A stretch of DNA of 64,000 nt from Shimia sp049116215. GTDB taxonomy: Bacteria > Pseudomonadota > Alphaproteobacteria > Rhodobacterales > Rhodobacteraceae. The stretch covers positions 496,001 to 560,000 of the forward strand of contig NZ_JAGDZB010000002.1 in the NCBI RefSeq assembly GCF_049116215.1, given 5' to 3'. Numbering within the stretch: the first letter of the stretch is position 1; each line of letters opens with the position of its first letter. A model generated the notes under the pieces. It saw only the letters and a program-made list of their open reading frames with translations. It was not told the DNA's origin and did not search any database. Positions 36,282 to 44,654 of the stretch are shown in pieces. Both the position numbers and the translations under genes were made by a program.

Positions 36282-37397
36282 ATGCGAAAACTGAAACTTG
36301 GCATGGTCGGTGGCGGCGAAGGCGCGTTTATTGGCGCCGTGCACCGCATGGCCGCCCGACTGGACGGGCATTGGGACTTGGTGGCTGGATGCCTATCCTC
36401 AACACCCGAGAAAGCCCAGCGGAGCGCAGACTCTTTGGGACTGGAACGCAGCTATAGCGCGTTTGAAGACATGGCAACTGCTGAGAGCGCTCGCGAAGAT
36501 GGCATCGACGCGGTGTCCATTGTCACCCCCAACCATATGCACCTGCCAATCGCACGCGCCTTTTTGGCTGCCGGCATTCACGTTATTTGTGACAAACCAC
36601 TCACCACCGATCTGGCGCAGGCAAAAACCTTTGCACAGGAATGCGAAAATTTTGGCGCACGCTTTTTCCTGACCCACAACTACAGTGCATCCCCCCTCAT
36701 CCGACAAGCCAAAGCGATGGTGGCCAACGGTGATTTGGGCGATATTCGCCTGGTTCATGCAGAATACCTGCAAGACTGGCTCTCCCGCCCCGCCGATCCC
36801 GATAACGTTCAGGCAGCCTGGCGCACGGACCCCGAACGCACCGGTGGCGCAGGTGCGATTGGCGACATTGGCACCCACGCGTATCACTTGGCAACCTTTG
36901 TGGTTCGCATGCAGGCCAGCCATATTGCCGCGGACCTCAGCAGCTTTGTCGATGGGCGGCAAGTCGACGACAACGCCAATATCATGCTCCGTTTCGCGTC
37001 CGGCGCCCGTGGATCCATATTTGCCAGCCAGGTAGCAACTGGCACCGAGAACGGGCTGAAACTGCGCATTCACGGAACCAAAGGCGGGCTGTCCTGGGAG
37101 CAGGAAAATCCTAATCAGTTGATCTTCACCCCCATTGGCGGTGTCGAACAACGCATCACCCGTGCAGGTGCCAGCGCAAATGACGCTGCAAACGCGGTGT
37201 CGCGTACGCCGGGAGGTCACCCGGAGGGCTATTTGGAAGCCTTTGGCACGCTCTACCGAGACATCGCCCGCGAATTGTCAGGCGAGCATGGAGCGGCTCA
37301 AGATGTTCCGGGACTTCAGGATGGCCTCGCGGGGATGCGCTTCATTCACGCCTGCCAACAGTCGTCAAAAAACAACGCCGCATGGCAAGCACTTTAG
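36282..37397 (+). CDS. Gfo/Idh/MocA-family oxidoreductase 2
   Basis: A 371-residue dehydrogenase with the nucleotide-binding start LGMVGGGEGAFIGAVHRMAA. The usual EKP motif reads DKP (VICDKPLTTDL), a conservative change that keeps the Lys. A His-containing IGDIGTHAYHLATFV, typical of the family's active site, is present. AGGAGGT directly precedes the ATG. Last cytoplasmic enzyme of the operon. Confidence 0.9.
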   Translation: MRKLKLGMVGGGEGAFIGAVHRMAARLDGHWDLVAGCLSSTPEKAQRSADSLGLERSYSAFEDMATAESAREDGIDAVSIVTPNHMHLPIARAFLAAGIHVICDKPLTTDLAQAKTFAQECENFGARFFLTHNYSASPLIRQAKAMVANGDLGDIRLVHAEYLQDWLSRPADPDNVQAAWRTDPERTGGAGAIGDIGTHAYHLATFVVRMQASHIAADLSSFVDGRQVDDNANIMLRFASGARGSIFASQVATGTENGLKLRIHGTKGGLSWEQENPNQLIFTPIGGVEQRITRAGASANDAANAVSRTPGGHPEGYLEAFGTLYRDIARELSGEHGAAQDVPGLQDGLAGMRFIHACQQSSKNNAAWQAL

Positions 37398-37509
37398 CGA
37401 CAAGACTTCAGTATTCTGTTGCTGGACCAACGCGCTCGCACCCAGTTGGTCCAGCAAATACTTGAAACGCAGCCCCCAATCCCTTCTGATACTTTCAGGA
37501 GGGCAGCCC

Positions 37510-38628
37510 GTGCACAAAACCACCACAGCTCTTGGACTAGCGGTTCTGCTCAGCAGCGGCACATCTGCGGCGTCACAACAGAGTGACACGCCTCCACAGG
37601 GCGTCTCGTTCTATGGCCAAATCAACCGCGGCGTCCTGAGCTATGATGATGGCCCAACCAAAAACACTTATTGGTTTGTCGACAATTCAAAATCCGTTTC
37701 CAGGATCGGCGCCACCTATGACACGCCCCTCAGCGACGGCTGGCGATTGCACGCGCGAGGGGAAATTGCGCTAAAATGGAAAGAAACCAATGTCGTCAAC
37801 CGCGACGACCCACACGACGACAACTACGAGTTTGATCGCACGCAGCTTCGCAAACTCGAAGTCGGCTTTGTACACGACACGTACGGCCGCATTACCATCG
37901 GACAAGGCGCCATGTCCGCGGACGGCATCACCGGCCTGGACCTGTCGCTCACAACCGTAGTTGCAGGAACCCCGGTGCAAGATGCTGCCGGAGGGCAACT
38001 GCTAGTTCCACTAGGCGCACACACCCCCGACAACAAACGGATAAAACAGGCTTTTCGCTCCATGGGCAGCTCTCGCCGTCTTCGGCTGAGATACGACGCG
38101 CCAATCACCAACGGCTGGCGCTTTGTCGCTGCGGCAGGACAGGAGGTCCTCTCCTATAACGACGATCGACTCTATGCAGACACGTCCCTGCGTTACGATG
38201 GAGATCACGGCGATTTTCGTGTCCGAGCGGGCGGCGCGCTGCGCTGGATAGAAGAGCGTCCAAACGTGTTCATAGCCTCCGGTTCCATCCTGCACCGACC
38301 CAGCGGCTGGAACATCACCATGGCCACCGGACACGAGAGCAGCGGCGCACATTATTACTACGGCAAACTCGGCTACATCGGCCGCTGGTTCGACCTAGGA
38401 CAGACAGCCATCTCCGTCGACATTTACGACGGCGACAGCATCTATCAAAGCCGCTCATCTCCCGTGTCTTTCAGTTCCAGCCGCTCCTACGGGATCGCGG
38501 TGGTGCAAAAAGTAAAATCGCCCAAGGTCGATCTTTACGCACTGCTTCGCAGATACGAATACGCTGACTCTGCGGCCCAATACGAAGACAGCCTGGCGTT
38601 TCTCGCAGGCGTCCGCTGGACGTTTTAG
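37510..38628 (+). CDS. Outer-membrane porin
   Basis: A 372-residue beta-barrel protein with a signal peptide (HKTTTALGLAVLLSSGTSAA) and alternating amphipathic strands ending in an aromatic C-terminus (GVRWTF) that is the outer-membrane assembly signal. The GTG at 37510 is chosen because AGGAGGG lies six bases upstream. It follows the dehydrogenase by 112 bases and may let the operon's substrate cross the outer membrane. Confidence 0.82.
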   Translation: MHKTTTALGLAVLLSSGTSAASQQSDTPPQGVSFYGQINRGVLSYDDGPTKNTYWFVDNSKSVSRIGATYDTPLSDGWRLHARGEIALKWKETNVVNRDDPHDDNYEFDRTQLRKLEVGFVHDTYGRITIGQGAMSADGITGLDLSLTTVVAGTPVQDAAGGQLLVPLGAHTPDNKRIKQAFRSMGSSRRLRLRYDAPITNGWRFVAAAGQEVLSYNDDRLYADTSLRYDGDHGDFRVRAGGALRWIEERPNVFIASGSILHRPSGWNITMATGHESSGAHYYYGKLGYIGRWFDLGQTAISVDIYDGDSIYQSRSSPVSFSSSRSYGIAVVQKVKSPKVDLYALLRRYEYADSAAQYEDSLAFLAGVRWTF

Positions 38629-38830
38629 CCAACATGCATTCCCCTGAGACACTATTTGAAGCGTCGTGCCACTTTGGCACATCTGCTGATAACCCTGTCT
38701 CAAATTCATAAGTGAAACTCATTCACATACCCCATCTTTGGTTCAAGAGATGAAGCGCGAACTTCGACAGAACCAAAAGGGAAACGCGAAATCTCTCCAA
38801 CACCGAAACAGAATTTTGGAGGGGACTACC

Positions 38831-40063
38831 ATGGAAAAGAACATCATTGTCATCGGCGGCGACGGCTTCTGCGGCTGGCCAACCTCGCTTCATCTGTCGC
38901 GCAGCGGCTACAACGTGACCATCGTGGACAACCTGTCCCGCCGTCGCATCGACGATGACCTTGGCGCACAAAGCCTAACGCCAATCGCATCCATCAAAGA
39001 GCGCCTGACAGCTTGGGAAGAGGCGTCCGGCCACACCATCCGTTTCGAAAACATCGACGCGGCTCAGCAATTCGACGCCCTGCACTCCCTGTTGGAGGAA
39101 TTGAAGCCGGAAGCTGTTGTGCACTTTGGCGAACAACGTGCCGCACCATACTCCATGCGCGGATTGACCGAAAAACGCTACACCGTAGACAACAACATCA
39201 ACGCCACCCACAACCTGCTTGCCGCGATTGCAGCACTGAGGCTGGACACACATGTTGTGCACCTCGGAACCATGGGCGTTTACGGCTACGATGGCGACGG
39301 CCTGGAAATCCCGGAAGGCTACCAAAAAGTCATGGTCTCAGGCGATGACAACGTCATCTACCAGCGGGAGATCCTCTACCCAACCAACCCGGGCAGCGTC
39401 TACCACATGACAAAATCGATGGACCAACTGCTCTTCCAATTCTACGCGAAGAACGACCAGATCCGAGTGACCGACCTGCACCAAGGCATTGTTTGGGGCA
39501 CGCAAACTCCTGAAACCAAACTGGACGAGCGCCTGATCAACCGGTTTGACTACGACGGTGACTACGGCACGGTTTTGAACCGCTTCCTGGTTCAGGCCGC
39601 TGTCGGCCACCCCCTGACGGTGCACGGCACCGGCGGTCAAACCCGCGCGTTCATCCACATTCGCGACACTGTGCGCTGCATTCGCTTGGCAATCGAAAAC
39701 CCGCCCGCCAAAGGCGACCGCGTTGTGATCCGCAACCAGATGACCGAGACCCACCGTGTTCGCGATCTCGCCCGGCTGGTAGCGTCTATCAGCGGTGCAC
39801 AGGTGGCCATGGTTGAGAATCCCCGCAAAGAAGCGGCGGAAAACGACCTTCGGGTCAGCAACGCAAGCTTCATCTCGCTGGGACTTGAGCCCACAACTCT
39901 CGAAGAAGGCCTTCTGGAAGAAACCGTCGAGATTGCAGAACGCTATGCCGATCGCTTTGACAGCACTACCGTCGCCGCGGCCTCAATCTGGACCAAAGAC
40001 CAACAGGCCGGTGTTGTGACAGAAGCGGCCCTACTTGCCGGTCAAACCCAACCCGCCGCATAA
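38831..40063 (+). CDS. sqdB: UDP-sulfoquinovose synthase
   Basis: A 410-residue short-chain dehydrogenase-type enzyme that converts UDP-glucose and sulfite to UDP-sulfoquinovose. The start VIGGDGFCGWPTSLHLS, VDNLSRRRIDDDLG, HFGEQRAAPYSM, HLGTMGVYGY and GGQTRAFIHIRDTVRC closely follow SqdB/SQD1. Catalytic residues Thr147, Tyr191, His192 and Lys195 (YHMTK) can be placed. The ATG at 38831 has GGAGG upstream. A terminator follows, then a GT2 glycosyltransferase. The head-group made would normally serve the sulfolipid SQDG. Confidence 0.95.
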   Translation: MEKNIIVIGGDGFCGWPTSLHLSRSGYNVTIVDNLSRRRIDDDLGAQSLTPIASIKERLTAWEEASGHTIRFENIDAAQQFDALHSLLEELKPEAVVHFGEQRAAPYSMRGLTEKRYTVDNNINATHNLLAAIAALRLDTHVVHLGTMGVYGYDGDGLEIPEGYQKVMVSGDDNVIYQREILYPTNPGSVYHMTKSMDQLLFQFYAKNDQIRVTDLHQGIVWGTQTPETKLDERLINRFDYDGDYGTVLNRFLVQAAVGHPLTVHGTGGQTRAFIHIRDTVRCIRLAIENPPAKGDRVVIRNQMTETHRVRDLARLVASISGAQVAMVENPRKEAAENDLRVSNASFISLGLEPTTLEEGLLEETVEIAERYADRFDSTTVAAASIWTKDQQAGVVTEAALLAGQTQPAA

Positions 40064-40082
40064 ACACTTCCCAAACGCCATC

Positions 40083-40117
40083 CCGGTCCGATACAACAAT
40101 CGGGCCGGTATTTTTTG
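40083..40117 (+). terminator. Intrinsic terminator after sqdB
   Basis: CCGGTCCGAT and ATCGGGCCGG form a 10-bp stem with one wobble pair (40083-40109), followed by TATTTTTT. It lies 20 bases past the sqdB stop and 22 bases before the glycosyltransferase start, so the two genes may be transcribed unequally. Confidence 0.88.
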
Positions 40118-40137
40118 TCCATTTATCAGGAAACAAG

Positions 40138-42012
40138 GTGAGCGATCCCCCCAAAGCTTCTCAAAACGAATATTGGTCGGTAGACAGCCAACCCGCAAAA
40201 CTGTCTGGCCGTGTGCCGCTTTGGAAAGCACCAGCGGTTTTGGTCGCGTTTACTGTGCTCGGAGCCCTATCACTAATCGTCTTGCAAAATGACGCGCTGC
40301 TCGGAAGCTTTTTTACGGCCAATGACTGGGTCTTTGCACCAGTGCCCGGGCAACATTTCATCGCCATTCGGCACTTTCTTCTGGCGTTCTTTGTGAGCTT
40401 TGGTTTGTTCGCCAATGGCCCCGCAATTGTGCGCCTAAAGTTCATTGCCGATCTCGTCGTTTCGTTTCTTGCGATTTGCCTCGTCATCGATCTTTTTTCA
40501 GTCTTTCTTTGGCAAACCTTTAATGTCCCGATTTCTCTGCGAAACCTTCAAATCGCGACGGGTCTGATCGGTTTCGCAATCTTTTCCGCCCGCCTCTACA
40601 CTTGGGGTGAAATGCCGGCACCCGTGTATATGGCCGTGACACCGGCCCATCCAATCCGCTCGTTTGGACGGTTTTGGGTACTGGTGACCCTCGCTGGCGT
40701 TTTGTCCTGGTGGGTTAATCAGTTGGATTTGCAAACAGTCTTTTGGCTCAGAGCCCGCGCATTGCTAGGTGGCCTTGGCCCCGGCGTATTCCTGTTCCTG
40801 CCATCGCTTTTCTTCATGATGTACCTGCTTGCGGTCTGGGACCGTCGGAAAGAAAAATACGCGAAAGACTTCGCGCCAGATGTCACAATTGTCATTCCAG
40901 CCCACAACGAGGAATACATCATTGCGGCGACACTTCAGGCCATCGACAAGGCCGCCGAAAACTACTTGGGCCACGTCATGGTTTACGTTGTCAACAACAA
41001 CTCAATCGACCACACCTTTGACGTGGCCAACGCAACATTTGACAGCTTTCAGCACGCCAAAGGCCGGGTCATCAACGAGCCGCGTCCCGGCAAAGCGCAT
41101 GCCCTCAACACCGGCTTTGCCGCTGTAAAAACTGATTTGGTCATCCGGATCGATGCAGACACACAAATTGACAAAGATTCTTTGCGACTGGCTCTGCGGC
41201 ACTTCACCGATCCGCACCTAGGATGCTTGGGCGGCGTGCCTAACACCCGAGGCCGCTCCTTTTTTGAGCGTGCTCGATTGGCCGAAGTGCTAATCAATCA
41301 CGGGTACTACGCCATCGCCAACACATCGATTGACGGTCAAGTCGCCATCCCAGGCATGTTTGCGGTGTATCATACCGATCTAGTGCGCAAACTTGGCGGG
41401 TTTGCCTTTGGTCTCAATGGAGAGGACAGCGACATGTCCATGCGCATTGGTGAGCTTGGGTATCGTGTCCAAGTCGACCAACACGTGCGCTACGAGTCAG
41501 AAGTACCGGCCACCTACGCGCATATGCGCGAGCAACGCATGCGATGGTTCCGCTCTGCGTTTCACATCACGTCCCGTTGTCGTGAGGCAACCGAGCTTCG
41601 CAATCCTTCCCTGCGCGGCTGGCTCGTCCTTCCTATCATGTTGCTGAACACAGCTGTGCGCACCATGGGTATCCCGCTGGTGATTTTTGGCTTAATTGAA
41701 TTATTGGAGCCCTTCGACACCGGGCCACGTCCACTCTGGACGGCCGTTGCCGCCGTGATCCTCGGCGCGCCGACTTTGGTGGCCCTTGGCGCATTTTTGA
41801 TCAACAAAACGCCCCGCGCCATTCTCTGCCTGCCCGAGTACACGGTATTTAGAATGATGCGCGCCTATTTTACACTCGAAAGTATGCTTTCCATCAAGCT
41901 AAGCGGTCGTCACAAGAGGTCTGCGATCCGCCTGCCACCACTGAACCCAATCACTCTTCCTTCCGAAACTGAGCTCGAAACGCGCGAGGAGCGTGCCCCT
42001 GCAAACGCTTAA
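40138..42012 (+). CDS. Polytopic GT2-family glycosyltransferase
   Basis: A 624-residue inner-membrane enzyme. Four to six helices lie in the first 240 residues, then a GT-A catalytic domain with VTIVIPAHNEE, RIDADTQ (DxD metal site), GEDSDMSMRI (catalytic acid) and QRMRWFRS (QxxRW), followed by two or three more helices. This layout is that of processive or polyprenyl-type GT2 synthases such as those for cellulose, hyaluronan or N-glycans. The start is GTG. Its position after sqdB suggests it may use a UDP-sulfosugar, which is inference. Its last 62 bases overlap the convergent araC gene. Confidence 0.88.
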   Translation: MSDPPKASQNEYWSVDSQPAKLSGRVPLWKAPAVLVAFTVLGALSLIVLQNDALLGSFFTANDWVFAPVPGQHFIAIRHFLLAFFVSFGLFANGPAIVRLKFIADLVVSFLAICLVIDLFSVFLWQTFNVPISLRNLQIATGLIGFAIFSARLYTWGEMPAPVYMAVTPAHPIRSFGRFWVLVTLAGVLSWWVNQLDLQTVFWLRARALLGGLGPGVFLFLPSLFFMMYLLAVWDRRKEKYAKDFAPDVTIVIPAHNEEYIIAATLQAIDKAAENYLGHVMVYVVNNNSIDHTFDVANATFDSFQHAKGRVINEPRPGKAHALNTGFAAVKTDLVIRIDADTQIDKDSLRLALRHFTDPHLGCLGGVPNTRGRSFFERARLAEVLINHGYYAIANTSIDGQVAIPGMFAVYHTDLVRKLGGFAFGLNGEDSDMSMRIGELGYRVQVDQHVRYESEVPATYAHMREQRMRWFRSAFHITSRCREATELRNPSLRGWLVLPIMLLNTAVRTMGIPLVIFGLIELLEPFDTGPRPLWTAVAAVILGAPTLVALGAFLINKTPRAILCLPEYTVFRMMRAYFTLESMLSIKLSGRHKRSAIRLPPLNPITLPSETELETREERAPANA

Positions 42013-42793
42013 AGTCCCGGCTAAAATGGAATGGATCCGGGTAACCGCATTGAAGCGCAATCTGGGCGACCGGCAAAGCCGTTGTGCGCAGCAGGTAGCA
42101 CGCCAGGACGATCCGTTCCTTTCGCAACCATCCCATAGGACTTTTTCCTGTTTCTGCCTTAAACCGTCGAAAAAACTGAGACTGACTTAATCCTGAAATG
42201 TCCGTCAGTTCAGCAATGTCCCATGGACGATGCAGGTCCGCCCGAACCCTTTGAGTGACGCGCCGAACGGCTGTCGTTTGGTTCACAGGTTGCCCCTCCC
42301 CACGCACCAAGAACGCTTTCTCCAGCACTCTTGGAACAAGAGAATTCAGAAGAGCGGCTTTGCCCTTGTCAGACCTCAACAACTGCGCAAACACAGACTC
42401 GAAAACTGACTCCAGATCACCACAGTCTCTCACCACCGGAACCTCATCAAAGCCCAACTGATGATGCAAGACGTGCAATCCATGCCCCGAAATGGCCATC
42501 CAGAGATAACCCCAATCGGTCTCAAAACCTGCGCCATGCGCATATGCAAGCGCCGTATCAATCCAAGCGAGGTCTCCAGGGCGCGTCTCAAATTGCGTCT
42601 GCCCCACTTCAATGCGCCCTAATCCTTGAAGTGTTAGGATCAGGACATGCTCATGATAGTTCTGCCGCACCATTCCCTGGTCGGCCTGGACAAGCGTCCG
42701 GCCAGCAGCCGGCACATCATATGGCCACAGGTTGAGATCAACGGGTGTCTCATTGAAAACTATGGCAGAGCCGTCAAATGCATGTGCGGGCAT
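41951..42793 (-). CDS. AraC-family regulator
   Basis: A 280-residue regulator. An N-terminal cupin-like sensor (HEHVLILTLQGLGRIEVG, ETRPGDLAWID) is followed by the two-HTH AraC domain (IAELTDISGLSQSQFFRRFKAETGKSP and ALQCGYPDPFHFSRDFKRLQG). It is third in the P450-ferredoxin operon, starting six bases after the ferredoxin stop with AAGG upstream. It probably controls that operon or the divergent importer in response to their substrate. Confidence 0.9.
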   Translation of the reverse strand: MPAHAFDGSAIVFNETPVDLNLWPYDVPAAGRTLVQADQGMVRQNYHEHVLILTLQGLGRIEVGQTQFETRPGDLAWIDTALAYAHGAGFETDWGYLWMAISGHGLHVLHHQLGFDEVPVVRDCGDLESVFESVFAQLLRSDKGKAALLNSLVPRVLEKAFLVRGEGQPVNQTTAVRRVTQRVRADLHRPWDIAELTDISGLSQSQFFRRFKAETGKSPMGWLRKERIVLACYLLRTTALPVAQIALQCGYPDPFHFSRDFKRLQGHAPRAFRAQFRKEE

Positions 42794-42799
42794 GCGCCT

Positions 42800-43120
42800 T
42801 CACACCTGCGACGCCGGAACTCTGATTGTGATGCCATGCATGTCCTCAGTGACAACTACCTGACAGCTCAAACGGCTGGTGAGCTGCGGATCAATCACAA
42901 ATTCAAGCATGTCGACCTCGTCAGCTTCCGGCGCGGCCACTCTACCAAACCAGTCCTGCGAAAGCACGCAATGGCAGGTGCCGCAAGCACAGGCCCCACC
43001 GCATTCCGCCGCAATGGCATCAACACCGGCGTTTACCGCTGCTTGCATCACAGACATACCCGGTGACGCATCCGTTTCAACTTGTGTCCCATCGGCCTGC
43101 ACAAATGTCAGTTTTATCAT
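42800..43120 (-). CDS. [2Fe-2S] ferredoxin
   Basis: A 106-residue adrenodoxin/putidaredoxin-type ferredoxin. The cluster ligands lie in CGGACACGTC (C-x5-C-x2-C) and a later Cys in RLSCQVVV. It starts 15 bases downstream of the P450 stop and most likely donates electrons to it. A dedicated ferredoxin reductase is not in the window. Confidence 0.93.
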   Translation of the reverse strand: MIKLTFVQADGTQVETDASPGMSVMQAAVNAGVDAIAAECGGACACGTCHCVLSQDWFGRVAAPEADEVDMLEFVIDPQLTSRLSCQVVVTEDMHGITIRVPASQV

Positions 43121-43135
43121 TTTCTTGCCCTGCCC

Positions 43136-44377
43136 TTATGCCCGTCGCCAACTAATGCGCAGCGCTTTGGGCCCGCGCACAGAAAGGCCACGTTTGTATT
43201 CCGGCGATGCTTCGGCGAGCTCGACGCTGGAGAAACGCGCGTTGATAGTCGAGAAGATCACGTCCATGTCCAGACGTGCGAGATGGTTGCCCAGACAAAA
43301 ATGTCCTCCTCCGCCAAAGGCCATGTGTCGGTTTGGTGTCCGTCCCACATCAAAACTATCCGGATTTTCGAACCTAACCGGGTCACGGTTCGCCGCACCG
43401 TATAGCAACCCAAATCGTGTTCCTGCCGGAAACATCATGCCGCCGACCTCCGTCTCTTCTGTGGCGAACCGGTGAAAGTACGGCAGCGGAGATTCAAATC
43501 GAAACATCTCCTGCACGGCAGTTTTCATTAATGTAGGATCGTCGCGCAACCGCTGGTGCTGGTCCGGAAAATTCAAAAGGGCATGCAAGCCACTCCCCAA
43601 GACGTCGATGGTTGATCCATGGCCTGCCATCAAAATCAGCATGGCTGTGGAGATCAGCTCGTCCTGGCTCAATTGCCCCGCGTCGCGGTGCGCAATCAGG
43701 CGACTTAACAAGTCGTCCTGCGGCGCGGCCTCACGCTCTGCCAAAAGGTCTAACAGGTACTCGTAAAACTCCTTTGTTGCGACCTCAGCCCTTGCCTTGT
43801 CCGCATCTCCCCGCCCTGGGTCAAAGTATCGAACAACTTCCTCAGACCAATGCCGTAGTTTTGGCGCGTCTTCGTCCGGGACGCCCAATACCCGCCCGAT
43901 AATGTGGCCCGGCACGTGGGCTGCAAAATCGCTGACAAAATCAATTTCGCCTTGTTCGGACAGCTCATCAAGCAGCCCATCAACAAAAGTCTGAATCGCG
44001 TCCCGCTGCCGCGCAATCATCGCCGGCGTGAACTCGCGAAACACCACTTTGCGCAAACGGTCGTGTGTCGCACCCTCACTTTCCAGCAAGTTCACCTGCA
44101 CGTAGCGCTCATGGAACGGCATGTCATGGAAATTAATCGCACGTTGTTGCACCTTGCGATCTTCTACGCTGATAAATTCATCGTTGTTGCGCAGCATGGT
44201 CTTATTGAGCGCCACAGCCTCAACATCCGCTATATTTGTCAGCATCCACGTATTGGCGTCTTCCCAATAGTACGGTGTTTCCAACGCACGCATGGCTGCG
44301 TAAGTGGCGTAGGGGTTCACTGCAAAGGCTGCGCTATGCGGTGCTAAAACTATCTCGGCAGCTGGGTCTATTGTCAT
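43136..44377 (-). CDS. Cytochrome P450
   Basis: A 413-residue soluble bacterial P450. The heme site HMAFGGGGHFCLGNHLAR places the axial Cys at 361; the K-helix ExxR is EMFR. The I-helix, where most P450s have an acid-Thr pair, reads AGHGST (residues 251-256): Gly replaces the acid and Ser the first Thr. The ATG at 44377 has an AGGA site five bases upstream and is preferred to ATG 44392. It leads an operon with a ferredoxin and AraC regulator; substrate unknown. Confidence 0.93.
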   Translation of the reverse strand: MTIDPAAEIVLAPHSAAFAVNPYATYAAMRALETPYYWEDANTWMLTNIADVEAVALNKTMLRNNDEFISVEDRKVQQRAINFHDMPFHERYVQVNLLESEGATHDRLRKVVFREFTPAMIARQRDAIQTFVDGLLDELSEQGEIDFVSDFAAHVPGHIIGRVLGVPDEDAPKLRHWSEEVVRYFDPGRGDADKARAEVATKEFYEYLLDLLAEREAAPQDDLLSRLIAHRDAGQLSQDELISTAMLILMAGHGSTIDVLGSGLHALLNFPDQHQRLRDDPTLMKTAVQEMFRFESPLPYFHRFATEETEVGGMMFPAGTRFGLLYGAANRDPVRFENPDSFDVGRTPNRHMAFGGGGHFCLGNHLARLDMDVIFSTINARFSSVELAEASPEYKRGLSVRGPKALRISWRRA

Positions 44378-44654
44378 TTTTTCCTCGCGCATATCGAAGC
44401 TGGACAATACTTTTACCAAGCGCAATGTACATGTCAAAATCAGCCATAAACATGGACAAAAATCGCACACAGCACCAGCCTATCTGTTCAGATTTCCAAC
44501 TTTCAGCGAAGCTCAACACCGCCAACACACTGCCCCAAATTGCGGTTTTTAAAACTTTCGTAACGCGACACGAAAATATTTGACCAAATGATACATTCCC
44601 CCCATGGTAGCGGCACCAAACACCAAAAGAAAAGATCCCAGGGGGATATGTTCC

